The notes under the pieces: model-generated
The model's database searches: none
Told to the model about the DNA's origin: nothing
The model's input: only the letters and a program-made list of their open reading frames with translations
Program-made: the position numbers and the translations under genes
Source of the DNA: Dryomyza anilis
Taxonomy: Eukaryota > Arthropoda > Insecta > Diptera > Dryomyzidae
Length of the DNA stretch: 64,000 bases
Assembly: GCA_951804985.1 (NCBI GenBank)
Contig: OX638132.1
Span: 25,874,440-25,938,439, forward strand
Direction of reading: 5' to 3'
Shown: positions 50,270-62,650 of the stretch, piece by piece
Position numbering within the stretch: the stretch's first letter is position 1
How the letters are laid out: the number at the start of each line of letters is the position of its first letter

Positions 50270-51620
50270 CAAAATGAAAGTATTTTATCGCAGAAACATT
50301 TGAAAAGCAAAGATCAAGAATTTTAAAGTTGATGCACCATTAAAAAGCAATGATCGAGAGTGTTATAATCGAGACTTCATTTAAAAACAAAATAGCAAGA
50401 GTTTTCGAATCTTTGTAGCAATTAAAAACCAATGAGCAAGAATTTTGAAATTGTGAGCATTTAAAAAGCAAAGAGCGAGAGTTCTAAAATTTACAAAGCA
50501 AAGACCGAGTGTTTTAGAATCGAGACAGCATTTAAAAAGAAAATAACGAAAGTTTTGAAATCGAAGCAACATTTAAAAAGCAAAGAGCAAGAGTTTTGTA
50601 CTTACGACAGCATTTAAAAGGCAACAGCGAGAGTTTTTAAATTAACGCACTATTTACAAAGCAAAGACCGAGATATTTATAATCGAGACAGCATTTAAAT
50701 AGAAAATATCAAATGTTTTTGCAGCAATTAAAAACCAAAGAGCAAGATTTTGGAATTGTGAGAGCATTTAAAAAGCAAAATGCGAGAGTTATAAAATTTA
50801 CAAGGCAAAGACCGAGTGTTTTAAAATCGAGACAGCATTTAAATAGAAAAGAACGAATGTTTTGGAATCGATGCAGTATTTAAAAAGCAAAGAGCAAGAG
50901 TTTTGGAATTCCGACAGCATTTAAAAAGTAATGGCGAGAGTTTTTAAATCAACGCACTATTTACAAAGCAAAGACCAAGAGTTTTATAATCGAGACAGCA
51001 TTTAAATAGAAAATAATGAAAGTTTTATAATCGAAGCAGCATTTAAAAAGCAAAGAGCAAGTGTTTTGGAATTACGACAGTATTTAAAAGGCAACAGCGA
51101 GAGTTTTAAATCAACGCACTATTTACAAAGCAAAGACCGAGAGTTTTATAATCGAGACAGCATTTAAATAGAAAATAATGAAAGTTTCGTAATCGAAGTA
51201 GCATTTAAAAAGCAAAGAGCAAGTGTTTTGAAATTACGACAGCATTTAAAAGGCAACAGCGAGAGTTTTAAATCAACGCACTATTTACAAAGCAAAGACC
51301 GGGAGAGACAGCTTTTAAATAGAAGAGACAGCTTTTAAATAGAAGATAACGAAAGTTTTGGAATCAAAGCAGTATCTGAAAAGCAAAGAGCAAGAGTTTT
51401 GGAATTACGACAGCATTTAAACAGCAATGGCGAGAGTTTTTAAATCAACGCACTATTTACAAAGTTTTATAATCGAGACAACATTTACGACAGCATTTAC
51501 AAATCCAATACCGAGCGTTTTTTAATCGAGACGAAAATAACGAAAGTTTTGGTATCGACGCACCATTTCAAAAGAAAAGAGCAAGAGTTTTGGAATTCTG
51601 TGTGCTATTTTAATCCGGGT
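50270..51620. repeat. Minisatellite with about 40-bp subunits and a four-subunit (about 161-bp) higher-order repeat
   Basis: Roughly 33 subunits of about 36-42 bp share 'cagcatttaaaaagcaaag' and 'gagttttggaatcgag'. In the right half the subunits cycle in a fixed order of four: 'aacgcactatttacaaagc', 'ataatcgagacagcattt' with 'agaaaataatga', 'tcgaagcagcatttaaaa', and 'attacgacagcatttaaa' with 'ggcaacagcgag'. The last marker recurs at about 50928, 51090 and 51251, a period near 161 bp. The left half is more diverged. Confidence 0.8.
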
Positions 51621-51899
51621 TTTAATAAAAAAAAACGTATGCAATTTGAAATAACGAATATTTTTAAATTAACTACTTTTCAATTAAGTGGATTTGTAAT
51701 AGGTTGTAAATCATTCTTGTTAAGCACAATAACATTATTAAAAATAACAAATTTATGTGCTATGAATATTTTTAACATTCGCTAATGAATTATTGAACCC
51801 TATCTAATCCAAGCTCATGTTACATCTTCAAAACTGCATTGAATAAATTATAAAAATATTGTAACTGACAAAAATATGGCTGCTTATCTATGTACTTCC

Positions 51900-52310
51900 G
51901 GCAGTGTTGACAACTAAAAGTCGTCACGCGATATGATATGCGCGCCAAACACCAAACATCTCGATGTGTTGAACTCACCACACACACTAACCACAACATG
52001 ACAACATGGGTTCGGAATTACATACTGCTGTTATTTTTTTTTTTTGATAGATGTTATTGTTTGCTGTTGTCGCCTGCTGTGCAGTGAGTCAATGAGAGAG
52101 CGCTCGCTCAAACACTGAGGGAATGAAGTCAGCTGAGAAATTAATCTTAATTAGAGCAACGTCTAACGGTAGGCTTTTGATGCCGCACAAAATGCGATGT
52201 GACGCTGTGCCGGCACTATAAACATATCGACCAAAAATGTTTACAACAAAAAAAAAAAACTTTTTGAAAATGGCGCCAAGTGAAAAAAAAAACATTTGTT
52301 TGTATCAACA
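51900..52310 (-). promoter_or_regulatory. GC-richer island, candidate promoter or 5' exon of the peptidase gene
   Basis: This stands out from AT-rich surroundings. On the minus strand it includes 'gagcgagcgctctctc' (GAGA-type), 'ccctcagtgtttg' (initiator-like) and, about 150 bases further, a possible splice donor 'gtgtgtggtgagt'. It lies 2.6-3.0 kb upstream of the first visible peptidase exon. The short frames ending at that donor do not supply the phase needed to join exon 49337-49204, so it would have to be an untranslated exon. Not confirmed. Confidence 0.3.
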
Positions 52311-53223
52311 ATTTGCGCTTCCTTTAATGCACAGATTAAGAGAAGAATATAAACAAAAGGTATTAAGTGCAGTTTTTATAAATAACTGTTAAATCACTAC
52401 AATATAATGCGTTGTAAACTCTGGCAATATATATTTGTCGTTCGCCATATTGGAAATGGGCGCCAACAACCGGTTACTGTAGACCGCTAATTTGAGGTGT
52501 ATTTTTAGACACGTTGTCTCTATTTTTTGCTATCTCTAAATTTAGGCTATTAAATAGTTAGGCAATACGAGTTAACAACATGCAGCTGGACATGTGTAAT
52601 GGCAGTAGCTTTAAATAATTGAGATCACGAAACACAATTAAGAAACTTTTTTCATATGAATATTTTCAAAATATTAGCAGCAGAAGCAAAATTTAGTTTA
52701 CAAAAATAAAAATATTCAGCCCAATTCTAAATAAATGCTCACACAAATCTGTGGCAATATGAATTAACAACATAACTCGAGATATGCTCAAATTGAGTTA
52801 TTAATAACATCGTAATCCTGATATACGAATTTATTTTGTGTCAAATTTTGACACTTTCCTCCCAATAGTTGCTGAGATATAATAATAAAAAGCATATCTA
52901 CTTGTTATTAAATATTTAGTTTCATTAAAAAAAAACTTTCGAATGAAATTGTAACAAAAACATTTTGCAGACATTCATTTTATTTAAGTTTTTCTTAAAT
53001 TTGCAAAAATAATTTTTAAATCATTTTTAAAGATCATTTCAGAAATAAGTTGTGAAGTTTAAAAATGCTCTCCTGAAAAGTTAAAAAATATACTTATGCT
53101 TTTATATCATATTGCCACAGAAATATTTGGGAGAAATTGTTGGAAGAAAAAAATCTTTGTAGGTAATTTCAATACAAGCAGCCCAATTCTAAATAAATGC
53201 TCCCACAACTATAATAATATAAT
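52311..53223. other. AT-rich spacer with a 24-bp direct repeat
   Basis: No gene. 'cagcccaattctaaataaat' plus 'gctc' occurs at 52717-52740 and again at 53179-53202. 'ggcaata' followed by a 'gttaacaacat'-like word also occurs at about 52560 and 52752. This suggests an old partial tandem duplication. Confidence 0.4.
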
Positions 53224-53525
53224 AATAGTTTGGCACTACAGTTCTATAAGAACTTAGGCCGAGCTCTCTCACCATTTTGAGCTGTGCGTGTTATATTTGT
53301 ACTCAAAGTGGTGGGACCCATAGTTTATTGCCGAATCCGAACGGCGGGTGAGAGCTTTTCATAGGCAATGTTTTTACTCTCGGAGGTTTGCCATTTACTG
53401 CCGAGAGGTAGCACGGTATAGAAAAATGTTTCTATGAAAAGATGTTGTTATCCCCAGTCCAGGCTTGAACCGGGGACCTTTCGGCTCGCAGTCCAACGCA
53501 CTAACCACTGAGCTACTGCGGCTAC
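53224..53525 (-). mobile_element. tRNA-derived SINE, full length
   Basis: Nearly identical to the copy at 47036-47338 in head, body and tail, so both insertions are recent. The A-box-like 'tagctcagtgg' and B-box-like 'ggttcaagcc' are intact on the minus strand. The tail abuts a (TAA)n stretch at about 53205-53224. No clear target duplication is seen. Confidence 0.9.
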
Positions 53526-55078
53526 ATTTGTTTTGTTTATGTATGTCGGCAAAATATAGCCAAGGGAAATTAAAAACTTTACAATAAATTTAAAATTACA
53601 TGCATAAAAAACAATATTAATTGATGAAAAAAAGGTAAAAATTATTGTTATGGCATTTGTACAACGTCATGTATAATATTTAAAATGACAATTAGGATTT
53701 TAAATTAAGTTTCTATATTAAAAACTTATCAAATTCTCATTATCAAATTTTGGAAAATAATGTACCTACAAAAATATTGATTTTTTAAATAAATTAATAA
53801 GTTTTTAACCATGATTAGTAATTTAATTTCTTATGTGGCATGTTAAATTGAATACATGCGCTGCACAAAAACGTACAACAATAGATAACAATCATTTTAA
53901 CTCCTGAAAATAAAATAAATTTATAATTTTTCAATTCTTAAAAAAAAAAATTTTTAATTTTTTAAAAAGTCTTCGCGGGCCGCAGATGAAAGGTTGGTGG
54001 TGTAGGGTATTTATGTATGTATAGTGGCTTGGAGCGCTTAAAACTGTTATTATTCTTATTAACTTCATCACACAGAATCAGAATTTCTCTACTTCAAAAT
54101 ATCCCAAATGACCTCTTCTTTCTTACTGGTTTTCAATTTAAGTTAAAATTTATTATTTTAATTTGAGCTCAGTTGCCATATCCAAATGGATTAATCTACG
54201 GCATATACGACAATGCTCTACTTTTTAATTAAGCAATTAAAATATTCCATGTAAATCCAAAGATACTTGTCACATATTAAATACCATGTGCCATATGAGA
54301 CCCACAAAGCAGACAAATCAATGAATTGTTGAAAAAATTGAACTTATTTCAGTTTCAATTTCAGCTTAGATTAAATTTTATAGGTTCATTTCTTTATTAT
54401 AGTATTTATTGTTATTTTTTTATTATTTTGTACACATTTAATTGTGAATATCAATGATTTACATAAATTTTTGAGCAGCCTAAATGGAAGTGAATTTAGA
54501 GTGGCACCACCGGCCATGTACATTTTTACCGCCATTAGTTCTGTTTGAATGATTACGAGAGCAAATAATTAGATAATAATAACAACAAATACAAAAAAAA
54601 GTACCTGTACAAGTTTTGGTGATTTTGTTTCTATGTATAAACAAAAAAAAGTCTACAGCCTTGACCCCTTCCCCACACCCGCGTAAAGAATAATACAAAA
54701 AAAAAAGTAAAACTAATCAACAATAACAATGATGTCGAAATTCGCACGCGGTTCAGTTTTACCTATCTGGTACCCTACACGCAACAGGTATCAGCAAATA
54801 CTATATTGAGTTGGCAGTGGGAGCAATTGTCGATACAAAGCTTCAATTGTTCGATAGCAACTGGACATGAATGCAAATGATGTGATGAATCTGATCAAAA
54901 TGTAAAATAATATGTTGCATATGATCCAATCAATATTAAAATCTCTCTTTCGAAGAAAAAATAAATAAAAACCAAATGTACTAAAAATAAAAGCATTTTG
55001 TATTTGTTTTTACTATATCCCCAATCAAAAAACACGGCAGCAGACAGGAGAATACAGCAGTTATCAAGCTAAAAATTA
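53526..55078. other. AT-rich spacer
   Basis: No gene is recognised. Open frames here are short and lack domains. No clear repeat beyond low-complexity A/T runs. Confidence 0.35.
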
Positions 55079-55291
55079 GGGACCTACAGTTTATTGCCGA
55101 ATCCGAACGGCGGGTGAGAGCTTTTCATAGGCAATGTTTTTACTCTCGGAGGTTTGCCATATACTGCCGAGAGGTAGCGCGGTATAGACAAATGTTTCTA
55201 TGAAAAGATGTTGTTAGTCCTAGTCCAGGCTTGAACCGGGAACCTTTCGGCTCGCAGTCCAGCGCACTAACCACTGAGCTACCGCGGCTAC
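55079..55291 (-). mobile_element. tRNA-derived SINE, 3' truncated
   Basis: The tRNA head and first part of the body match the other copies, but the 3' part (the 'gagctcggcc' region and tail) is missing. Most reverse-transcribed elements are truncated at the 5' end, so loss of the 3' end suggests later deletion or recombination, not incomplete reverse transcription. Confidence 0.85.
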
Positions 55292-55560
55292 AACCGGTTT
55301 AACCGGTCTTTAAATTTTTGACAAAGTTGTGTTTATTCTAATGCTTTACTGAAACTTAATACATTAAATGTACAAAATGAATATTTTATGACCGGATCAG
55401 TAAATATTTGAAGTCCATTTTGGAATAAGCATTTGGGAATATTTTGGCACGATGTGTTGCTGAAGACGGTATTTCGGTACAAGCAATTCAGCACTGAAAA
55501 ATTATAAAGTATTAAGTTCATTCAAGGGGATTTAGCTACAGTTTAGCTACGAATTATATA

Positions 55561-55811
55561 TCGTCATTGTAGAACGAAAAGTCACCAAATACATTTTTAT
55601 GAAAAACTTAATTTTCGAGTTTGTTGATTAATATTATAAAAAATAATTGATGCATTTGCTGAAACATCACCTAATAGATTTATATTTTCTTATCATGAGG
55701 TGAAAAAAATGAGATCATCGATTAAAAATTGACAGATTTATAAAGATTTTTGTAAATGAATATTTGGCATTTTGAAAATGTATTTGGTGACTTTTCGTTT
55801 TACAACGACGA
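55561..55811 (+). mobile_element. MITE with 37-bp TIRs, copy A
   Basis: The left TIR begins 'TCGTCATTGTAGAACGAAA'. The right, in complement, begins 'TCGTCGTTGTAAAACGAAA', and both continue into 'gtcaccaaatacatttt'. TA flanks both ends. It is 251 bp, AT-rich and non-coding. An opposite-orientation sibling is at 57149-57383. Confidence 0.85.
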
Positions 55812-57148
55812 TATATCAATTCTATACCGAAAAATTGACAAGTAATTTCATTAAATTAACTGATTGCTTCTAAATGCGAAAAAATGTAAAAATGTTTTAT
55901 TCCAATTAAAGTTTATTTTAAACTAAAACAAAAATTCGGCTTAATTTCAATCATTTAGACAGTATTCTTTTCCTTAAGTATTATTTTAAAAATTTATTTT
56001 AAATCCACAAAGTTTAATCTATAAATATATTTACATACAGGGTGGTCCGTTTTGGGGTGCAAATATTTTAGGGACTGATTCCTTGGTTCATTTCATGAAA
56101 AATTGTTCTAGAGTTATGGTCTATTTGGAACACCCAATGATATACATGGTGTTTTCAAAATTTACTTTACAAAGATTTTTAAAGATAATCGATCATAGTT
56201 TCTAGTAAAATTTGTAATATTGATATATTATGTGTTACGCTAGGAGATTTTTCTCATCAAAGTAAAAAAATAAATATTTTATTTCAACTTTTTTTTTATA
56301 TAACTCCGTTTTTCTCGAAATTTTTGTATATTATTTTATTTATCTTTTTTTAACATTTGAATGTATCATAGTGTAATAAATAATTTCTTCATACACTATT
56401 TTTATCTCGTCCTTACCGTTTTCCTTGCGGAGTACTTCTTGTAGTACTTTAAAAATTCTCAAATCCTCAAAATGTCATTTTATTATAAAAAACAATATGT
56501 AGTTTTTAAATAATTCTTTTTTATGTAATTATTTTAGAAATTTTTCATTCATAGATAGTTGTGAAAAAGTCTGCTACGTTGTAGGAAGGTGAAAGAATAT
56601 ATAGGCAGATATTTGGAATGTAAACGCAGCACAAGATAGCTAAATAGTTTGACTGTCTGCCTGCCAAAAGGATTTTGTTTGGAATTGTAATTATTATCGA
56701 TTGCTTGTCTAAAATATATATTTTTAAAATAAAAAAAGTGTATAGAGCTGGAATTCAGTTATTCTGCCGAAAACCTACTACAAGCACCCTATTTCAAGTA
56801 GAATTCAAATTACATTCCATAAATATGCCGTGGCAACCACATATTTTTAAAAATTCCGTTTGAAATCTGCTTTACGAAGGCTTTTGCTTACTTTTGCTTA
56901 CTTTTGCTTACTTTTGACTACAAGCTGTGCCTGCTTTAAAAGTGACAGGTAACTGCGCTTTTGTCAAAATTTTGTTGTTATGCTGCAATTAATATGCTGA
57001 ATATTTTGTCTGGACATGTACTATTTCTTTGCTTTTGTTTTATAAAAATTCGATTAAATTATGTAGTTGTTTTTATTAAAACAAGTACATTAAATATAAA
57101 CAAGACCAATTTATCTTTGAAAGTAAAACCACTACAAATGATAATATA
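55812..57148. other. AT-rich spacer between the two MITE copies
   Basis: No gene. At about 56036-56052 'tacagggtggtccgttttg' resembles the terminus of a Tc1/mariner-type element, with no partner end found. At 56880-56920 an 11-bp unit ('cttttgcttac' and variant) repeats four times. Confidence 0.4.
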
Positions 57149-57383
57149 GTCGTTGTAGAACGAAAATACATTTTCCAAATGCCAAATATTCATTTACAAA
57201 AATCTTCATAAATCTGCCAATTTTTAATTGACGATCTCAATTTTTTTACAGAATGATAAGAAAATGTAAATCTATTCATTGATTTTTCAACTTTAAAAAT
57301 GCGTCATTTACTTTATATAATATTAATCAATAAACTCGAAAATTAAGTTTTTCATAAAAATGTATTTCGTTCTACAACGACGA
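57149..57383 (-). mobile_element. MITE with long TIRs, copy B
   Basis: Same family as 55561-55811 but inverted and slightly shorter (235 bp). The ends are 'GTCGTTGTAGAACGAAA' and, in complement, 'TCGTCGTTGTAGAACGAAA', flanked by TA. The left TIR has lost the 'gtcacc' segment. Confidence 0.85.
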
Positions 57384-59619
57384 TACAAAGATTTTTTGTT
57401 TTTTTTTAATACTGTATTTTTCTGGGTGTATAGTTTTAATTAAAATATATTAGAAATGCTTGATATAACGAGTATATATAAATTCGTAATATTTAATATT
57501 CTGATACTTATATTTCATACATTTTTCCCATTACTATAAGTGTAGCGAATCACGAAAAGTTTTAAAAGTTGTACCAAATATTATCCATTTTATAATTTTC
57601 GTAATTAACATTTTTTTTTTCTATATTTTTTTCTTGCAATAAATTTGATTGCATTGGCTTGAACTTTTAATTTAATAATCGCCGCAATTTCAACAATAGC
57701 TGAAGCATGTTAAATTATTATTGATAATAAGTAACGATAAAAAAATTTACCAGTTACCAGTTTTTATACATGTAGATATAATTTACTGTATCTAATTTAT
57801 TTCGAAATTGTTTTTAAGCGTTGTTCTTTTTTTTCTATTTTTACACTATAATCATATTTTATTTTATTTTATGGAAGGCTTAATTCACAATTGCGAATTA
57901 CAATCAATAACAGAGCATATTATAGTTTATAGTTTCTCTAAATGATTGCAGCATTAAATTATTTTTATTTAAAAAAATAATTTAATTAATTAAACTTATC
58001 GACAAAAATATTATTAATGAAACTAAAAATAATACTGTACACCATTTTACTATTTGGAGTCTGATACTGACTGAAATCTGCAAATTATATGTTTTTTTTT
58101 GTACTATTTTTTTTTCAAGACAATAAACGTCTTAACCCTTTACCTTCAATGTAATTGTGGCAATTTTGTTATTGTTGTCTCCATCAATGTGAAAATAAAC
58201 GAGGAAAAAATAAAACGTATTCGACAAAAATTCAATAAATGAAGTGTTTCCGTAAAAGGGGTCAAAGTACTAGAACAATGTATTATGTTTTGCGTGAGAA
58301 GACGTAACACCGTAACTGACGAAGTTCGCATACATTTTCATAAAGAACAAAACTTTATAAATTTGCTGTTGTATTTATAAAATATTATGTTGTCTATTCA
58401 TGAAAATATCTCTAAATAAAATAAAAAACGAAATTGTGATTGTGACAACAAAAATAATGGTTCTAAGAAAAAATTAAAAGCCAGATTACCAAATTAATTA
58501 AAATTAATTTGGTAATCTGGCTTTTAGTTAGTCTGTCAGTTTGTCCTTTCCACATGAATATAACAAAGACACACGGATAGAAAAGATTTGTTTGAATATG
58601 CTCGAATGTAATTATAACGTAATTCGAAATCACCATATAAATATTGGGAGTAATATCTAATTACATTATAATTGTTCAGATTGTAATATTATTATACGAT
58701 ATTTAAACATAAATTGCTTTAATCGCGGATTTACATGAATTTACTATATAAATGTTTCTGTAGAAATATATATTTTTCATCAGATATTAATATATTTATG
58801 TTTGATATTTCCGCTATTTAACACACCCAACGTCAATAAAAGGTTCTTTGAATTATATGTATTTGTTATTCGTGACTGTTACTGGGTGACTACGAATTTA
58901 AAAATAATAGCATTATTTTGATTATGTGTATGTTTGGCATAACTTATCACAATTAAATAAGAACTCTGCCTACTTTTAGCACTCAGTAACACTCACATTA
59001 ATACTTTTCATATAGTTCAAAAGTTCTTTTTGGTGGAAGAATTTGTTTAAGTACCGCCAATTACTGTTAATACCAGATAGTGACTGCTTGTGAAATATCC
59101 AATTTATCCGTAAATCACTGAACTCAAAATAGGAACAATAGATGGAAATCAAATTATTAAGTATAAATAAAATAAGTGTAATAAAAGAAAAATTAAGTTT
59201 ATAATTAGAAAATATATAAATAAAAAAAAATGTAATTTAAAAAAAGGGAAAAAACGAATATTGTGTAAAGAAGATGATATTGGCATTAAATTTACTATTT
59301 TTACATTAAAATTAAATGTAAACATAAACATAAATATGTTTGCATGTAAATAAAATGTTTTTCACATTCAAACATATATATGTTTGCAAGAACGCCGAAA
59401 ATTATTCATTCTGGACATAAATATGTTTGAACGAAAACAAAAATATGTTTGGCTGTTATTATAGTAATGTTTGAAAATGAAATAATACTTTTGTTTGCAT
59501 AAAGCTCCAAAGATATATGTAATGCCTGCAAAATTGTGTTTGGGAGAGCTCTTTTTTTTGCAGCGTGCAGTTAATTTAATATCACTAGACAACAAATGAA
59601 ACCCTTTTTTTAATTATCC
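57384..59619. other. AT-rich spacer with one perfect palindrome
   Basis: No gene is recognised; A/T-rich throughout. The only notable structure is the 52-bp palindrome at 58475-58526 (separate entry). 'tatgtttg' words recur around 59330-59520. Confidence 0.35.
58475..58526. repeat. Perfect 25-bp inverted repeat with 2-base spacer
   Basis: The left arm 58475-58499 begins 'taaaagccagattacc' and ends 'aaattaatt'. The right arm 58502-58526 is its exact complement. There are no mismatches over 25 pairs, so it could extrude as a cruciform or form a tight hairpin. No TSD or relative was seen in the window. Confidence 0.9.
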
Positions 59620-60615
59620 ACAGTCTTAGTATGATTTTTCGATGGATTTCAAGATTATAATCACTACCTCATACTTAGTTTTTTCAGATTGCCTCAAGTT
59701 TTTGAGTTATTACTTAATACAAATATATCGAAATTTTCGTATTTTTCTACATACTTTGGACTTTAAAATTTTACAGATTTGAGTTATCTGTTCAATTTCT
59801 TTTATATTCCTCTGAGAATACTTTAGCTAATAATTTTAAATAAACTTCATGAAATTCGGATTAATCTCACCGATGTTATGACCAGTCAAACACAAAAAAT
59901 ATTGATTTTAAGGCGTACCTATTATTCTATTGCATAACATATTAAATTTTCATATTTCAATAAAATTATATATTATGTGTGAAACAAGATCCATAATTCT
60001 ATGATTCCTCTAACTTTGTTTTCGCAAATCACTCTTTAGGTCTTCAGATTAAATTACAACTTCACGCTTACGATTTTTGATTCAAAAAAACCTTAAATCA
60101 GTAAAATTCAGCTTTGCATAAATGTATTACTTTCCATGGGTTTGCCCCAGTATCCCACAATAGAGTCAAATGAAGATCGCCAACTAAATGTTAATACTTT
60201 TAAAATAAAATAAAATATTTTCCTGCTTATGTTCATATCGAACAAAAAAGGTACATTTTTCAATCGAATTTGTGAATTTCACTTTAAGCTGAGGACTTAA
60301 GGAGTGATTTGCAAAAACAAAGTAAGAGGAAGTATAGAATTATAGATCAAGTCTGATATAAAAAATGTACTTTTATTTAATTATGAAAATCAGTGATGTT
60401 ATACAACAAATAATAGGTGCACCTTCAAATTGCAATTTTTTGCGTTTGACTGGTCATAACTTTAGTCAGATAAATCTGAATGACACGTGGTTTATATCAG
60501 AATATTAGCTGAAGTATTCCCACTGGAGAGACCAAGTATGAGGTAGTGATTAAAACATTGACGTCCATTGGAAAATTATACTGAAATCGCAGATATTTTT
60601 TTTTGTTGTGCTGTG
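59620..60615. mobile_element. Foldback element: two imperfect inverted arms over about 1 kb
   Basis: The two halves are imperfect inverted copies. 'aatcactacctcatactt' (59660-59677) pairs with 'aagtatgaggtagtgatt' (about 60534-60551). 'gttatgaccagtcaaac' (about 59875) pairs with 'gtttgactggtcataac' (about 60455). 'tttgttttcgcaaatcactc' (about 60016) pairs with 'gagtgatttgcaaaaacaaa' (about 60302). The left arm is about 135 bp longer. Outer ends read 'CACAG' in both orientations. There is no coding capacity. It is either a foldback transposon or a long-hairpin locus. Confidence 0.7.
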
Positions 60616-61520
60616 TATTTAGGAATGCTTTTAAACTGTTTAAAAACATTTATAATATCTAAATTTTCATTGTTTAAACCATATTTTTAATAGTATTCAA
60701 CTAAATTATTTAATTTTGTTGACGAACATATTTTTTTAGCGTTTTTCAGCGTCTTATTTGAAAACTATAAAATGAATTTGATTCAAATTACACTACTCAA
60801 CAAATAAAGAAAAATGTTCTCATGGATATCTTGTATTAATCGATCGTTAAAAAGCAAGTATTGAAATTAAAAAAAGTAGTAAGGGATGTAAGTGACATTA
60901 GCTACTATTGGGTCCAACTATGGAATACCTTACACCTTGGTAGATATATTAATGTGGGTTAAATAATTAATCTGATAAATTTTAAATAATATGAATACCA
61001 CCAGAATATTATTCACAGAAAATTATCAAATTTTACAATCACTTCAACAAATACTGCAATAATTACAATGTTGTGCAAATATTTAAGTTTGTTTAGAATT
61101 AATTAAAATACAAGCAAAGAAGATAAACAAAAATACGGCCGTCATTAAAAAGATTTATATTTTCATTTAAGCTTTTGCGATCGTGTTGGTTTATCCGACA
61201 AACGAGAAACTACGACATGTTATTCAAGCATTTGTATGTTTTACACTAAGTCAATGGGTACGTCAGCAATTAAGTAGCTCTAAAGTCATGGCTCTTTAAT
61301 AAATGTTCGTTGTAATATAATTGATAAGAATTCATATTCGATTATATTCATTACGTATTTCAGTTTGGCTTCACGATTTCAATTAATAAAAAATATAAAT
61401 ATAATATTTACCGATTATAAAAAATGTAATAAACATTTATCACATCGATATCACAACATTTTTTGAAGCAATCTCGAACTTTGATTATTTTTTTTCTTCG
61501 ATATCGTTCCGATTTCGAAA
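60616..61520. other. AT-rich spacer ending in half of a dispersed repeat
   Basis: No gene. 61435-61520 ('atcacatcgatatcacaac', 'cgatatcgttccgatttcg') matches the repeat at 44500-44710. Its continuation lies at 63090-63170, on the far side of the inserted element. Confidence 0.45.
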
Positions 61521-62442
61521 TAGAGATAAGCGCATGCCGTGATTTTTTAGTATCACGCCCGAAAATCTAAGTTCGTGCGTGCAAATCTCCGTGCGTGCTA
61601 GTTGTTGTCGTGTCCGTGCTTGTCCGTGCATCTAAAATCAAGCACGCGCCCATTAAAGTTATTTTTTTAAAGTTTTTATTCCAATTTAAAAAACCGTTTA
61701 CTTCCAGCATTAGAAAATAAAATTATTCTTTTTTTTTAACCAGGGACAAGCACACTTTGAAATACCGGTGTCGGTTCCACACATTTTTTTAATAACGGAT
61801 CTGATTCCGGTTCTAAAAATCGAAACGGTTCCTATTTCGGTTCTTTGCGGTCCTCGATATGTTCCGATTCAGAGAATAAAACAGTACCAAAATTAATTTT
61901 TTAATTATTTATAATAAGTGACCATAAAGAACCGGTACCGGAACCGATTTAAAAAAATGTGTGGAACCGTAACATATATAATAGAGATAAGCGCATGCCG
62001 TGATTTTTTAGTATCACGCCCGAAAATCTAAGTTCGTGCGTGCAAATCTCCGTGCGTGCTAGTTGTTGTCGTGTCCGTGCTTGTCCGTGCATCTAAAATC
62101 AAGCACGCGCCCATTAAAGTTATTTTTTTTAAGTTTTTATTCCAATTTAAAAAACCGTTTACTTCCAGCATTAGAAAATAAAATTATTCTTTTTTTTTTA
62201 ACCAGGGACAAGCACACTTTGAAATACCGGTGTCGGTTCCACACATTTTTTAATAACGGATCTGATTCCGGTTCTAAAAATCGAAACGGTTCCTATTTCG
62301 GTTCTTTGCGGTCCTCGATATGTTCCGATTCAGAGAATAAAACAGTACCAAAATTAATTTTTTAATTATTTATAATAAGTGACCATAAAGAACCGGTACC
62401 GGAACCGATTTAAAAAAATGTGTGGAACCGGAACATATATAA
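61521..62442. repeat. 461-bp tandem duplication including the element's TIR
   Basis: 61521-61981 and 61982-62442 are nearly identical, differing only in homopolymer lengths and a few bases. The copied unit starts with the TIR word 'tagagataagcgcatgccg', so an internal TIR now lies at 61982. Each unit contains a foldback of about 198 bp whose ends are a 21-bp inverted repeat starting 'cggttccacacattttttt' (61772-61792 and 61949-61969 in the first unit). Confidence 0.9.
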
Positions 62443-62650
62443 TGTTTTTAAGTTGGAACCCAAATCGGAACCAGAACCGCTATTTTTTAAATCTTGGTAC
62501 GAGAACCAGAACCGATATTGCAAGTGTTTTAGTGCCACTCTTACAGAAAAAATATGTGTGTAAATATACCAAAAAATTTGATCAATACAATTAATTTTTA
62601 ATTGATTCATCGCTTATACGACCTTTAATTGGATTGATTAAATATTTAAT

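Noticed and set aside
50009..50326. 105-codon plus-strand frame
   Set aside because: Lysine-rich frame running into the minisatellite, with no domain and no conserved motif.
52089..52295. Minus-strand 68-codon frame as the missing peptidase start exon
   Set aside because: It has low-complexity F/K-rich content, and no donor in the required phase joins it to the exon at 49337.
62063..62594. Plus-strand frames over the duplicated hAT-like unit
   Set aside because: Serine/arginine-rich translations reflect ggttcc / ggaacc repeats within a transposon, not a gene.
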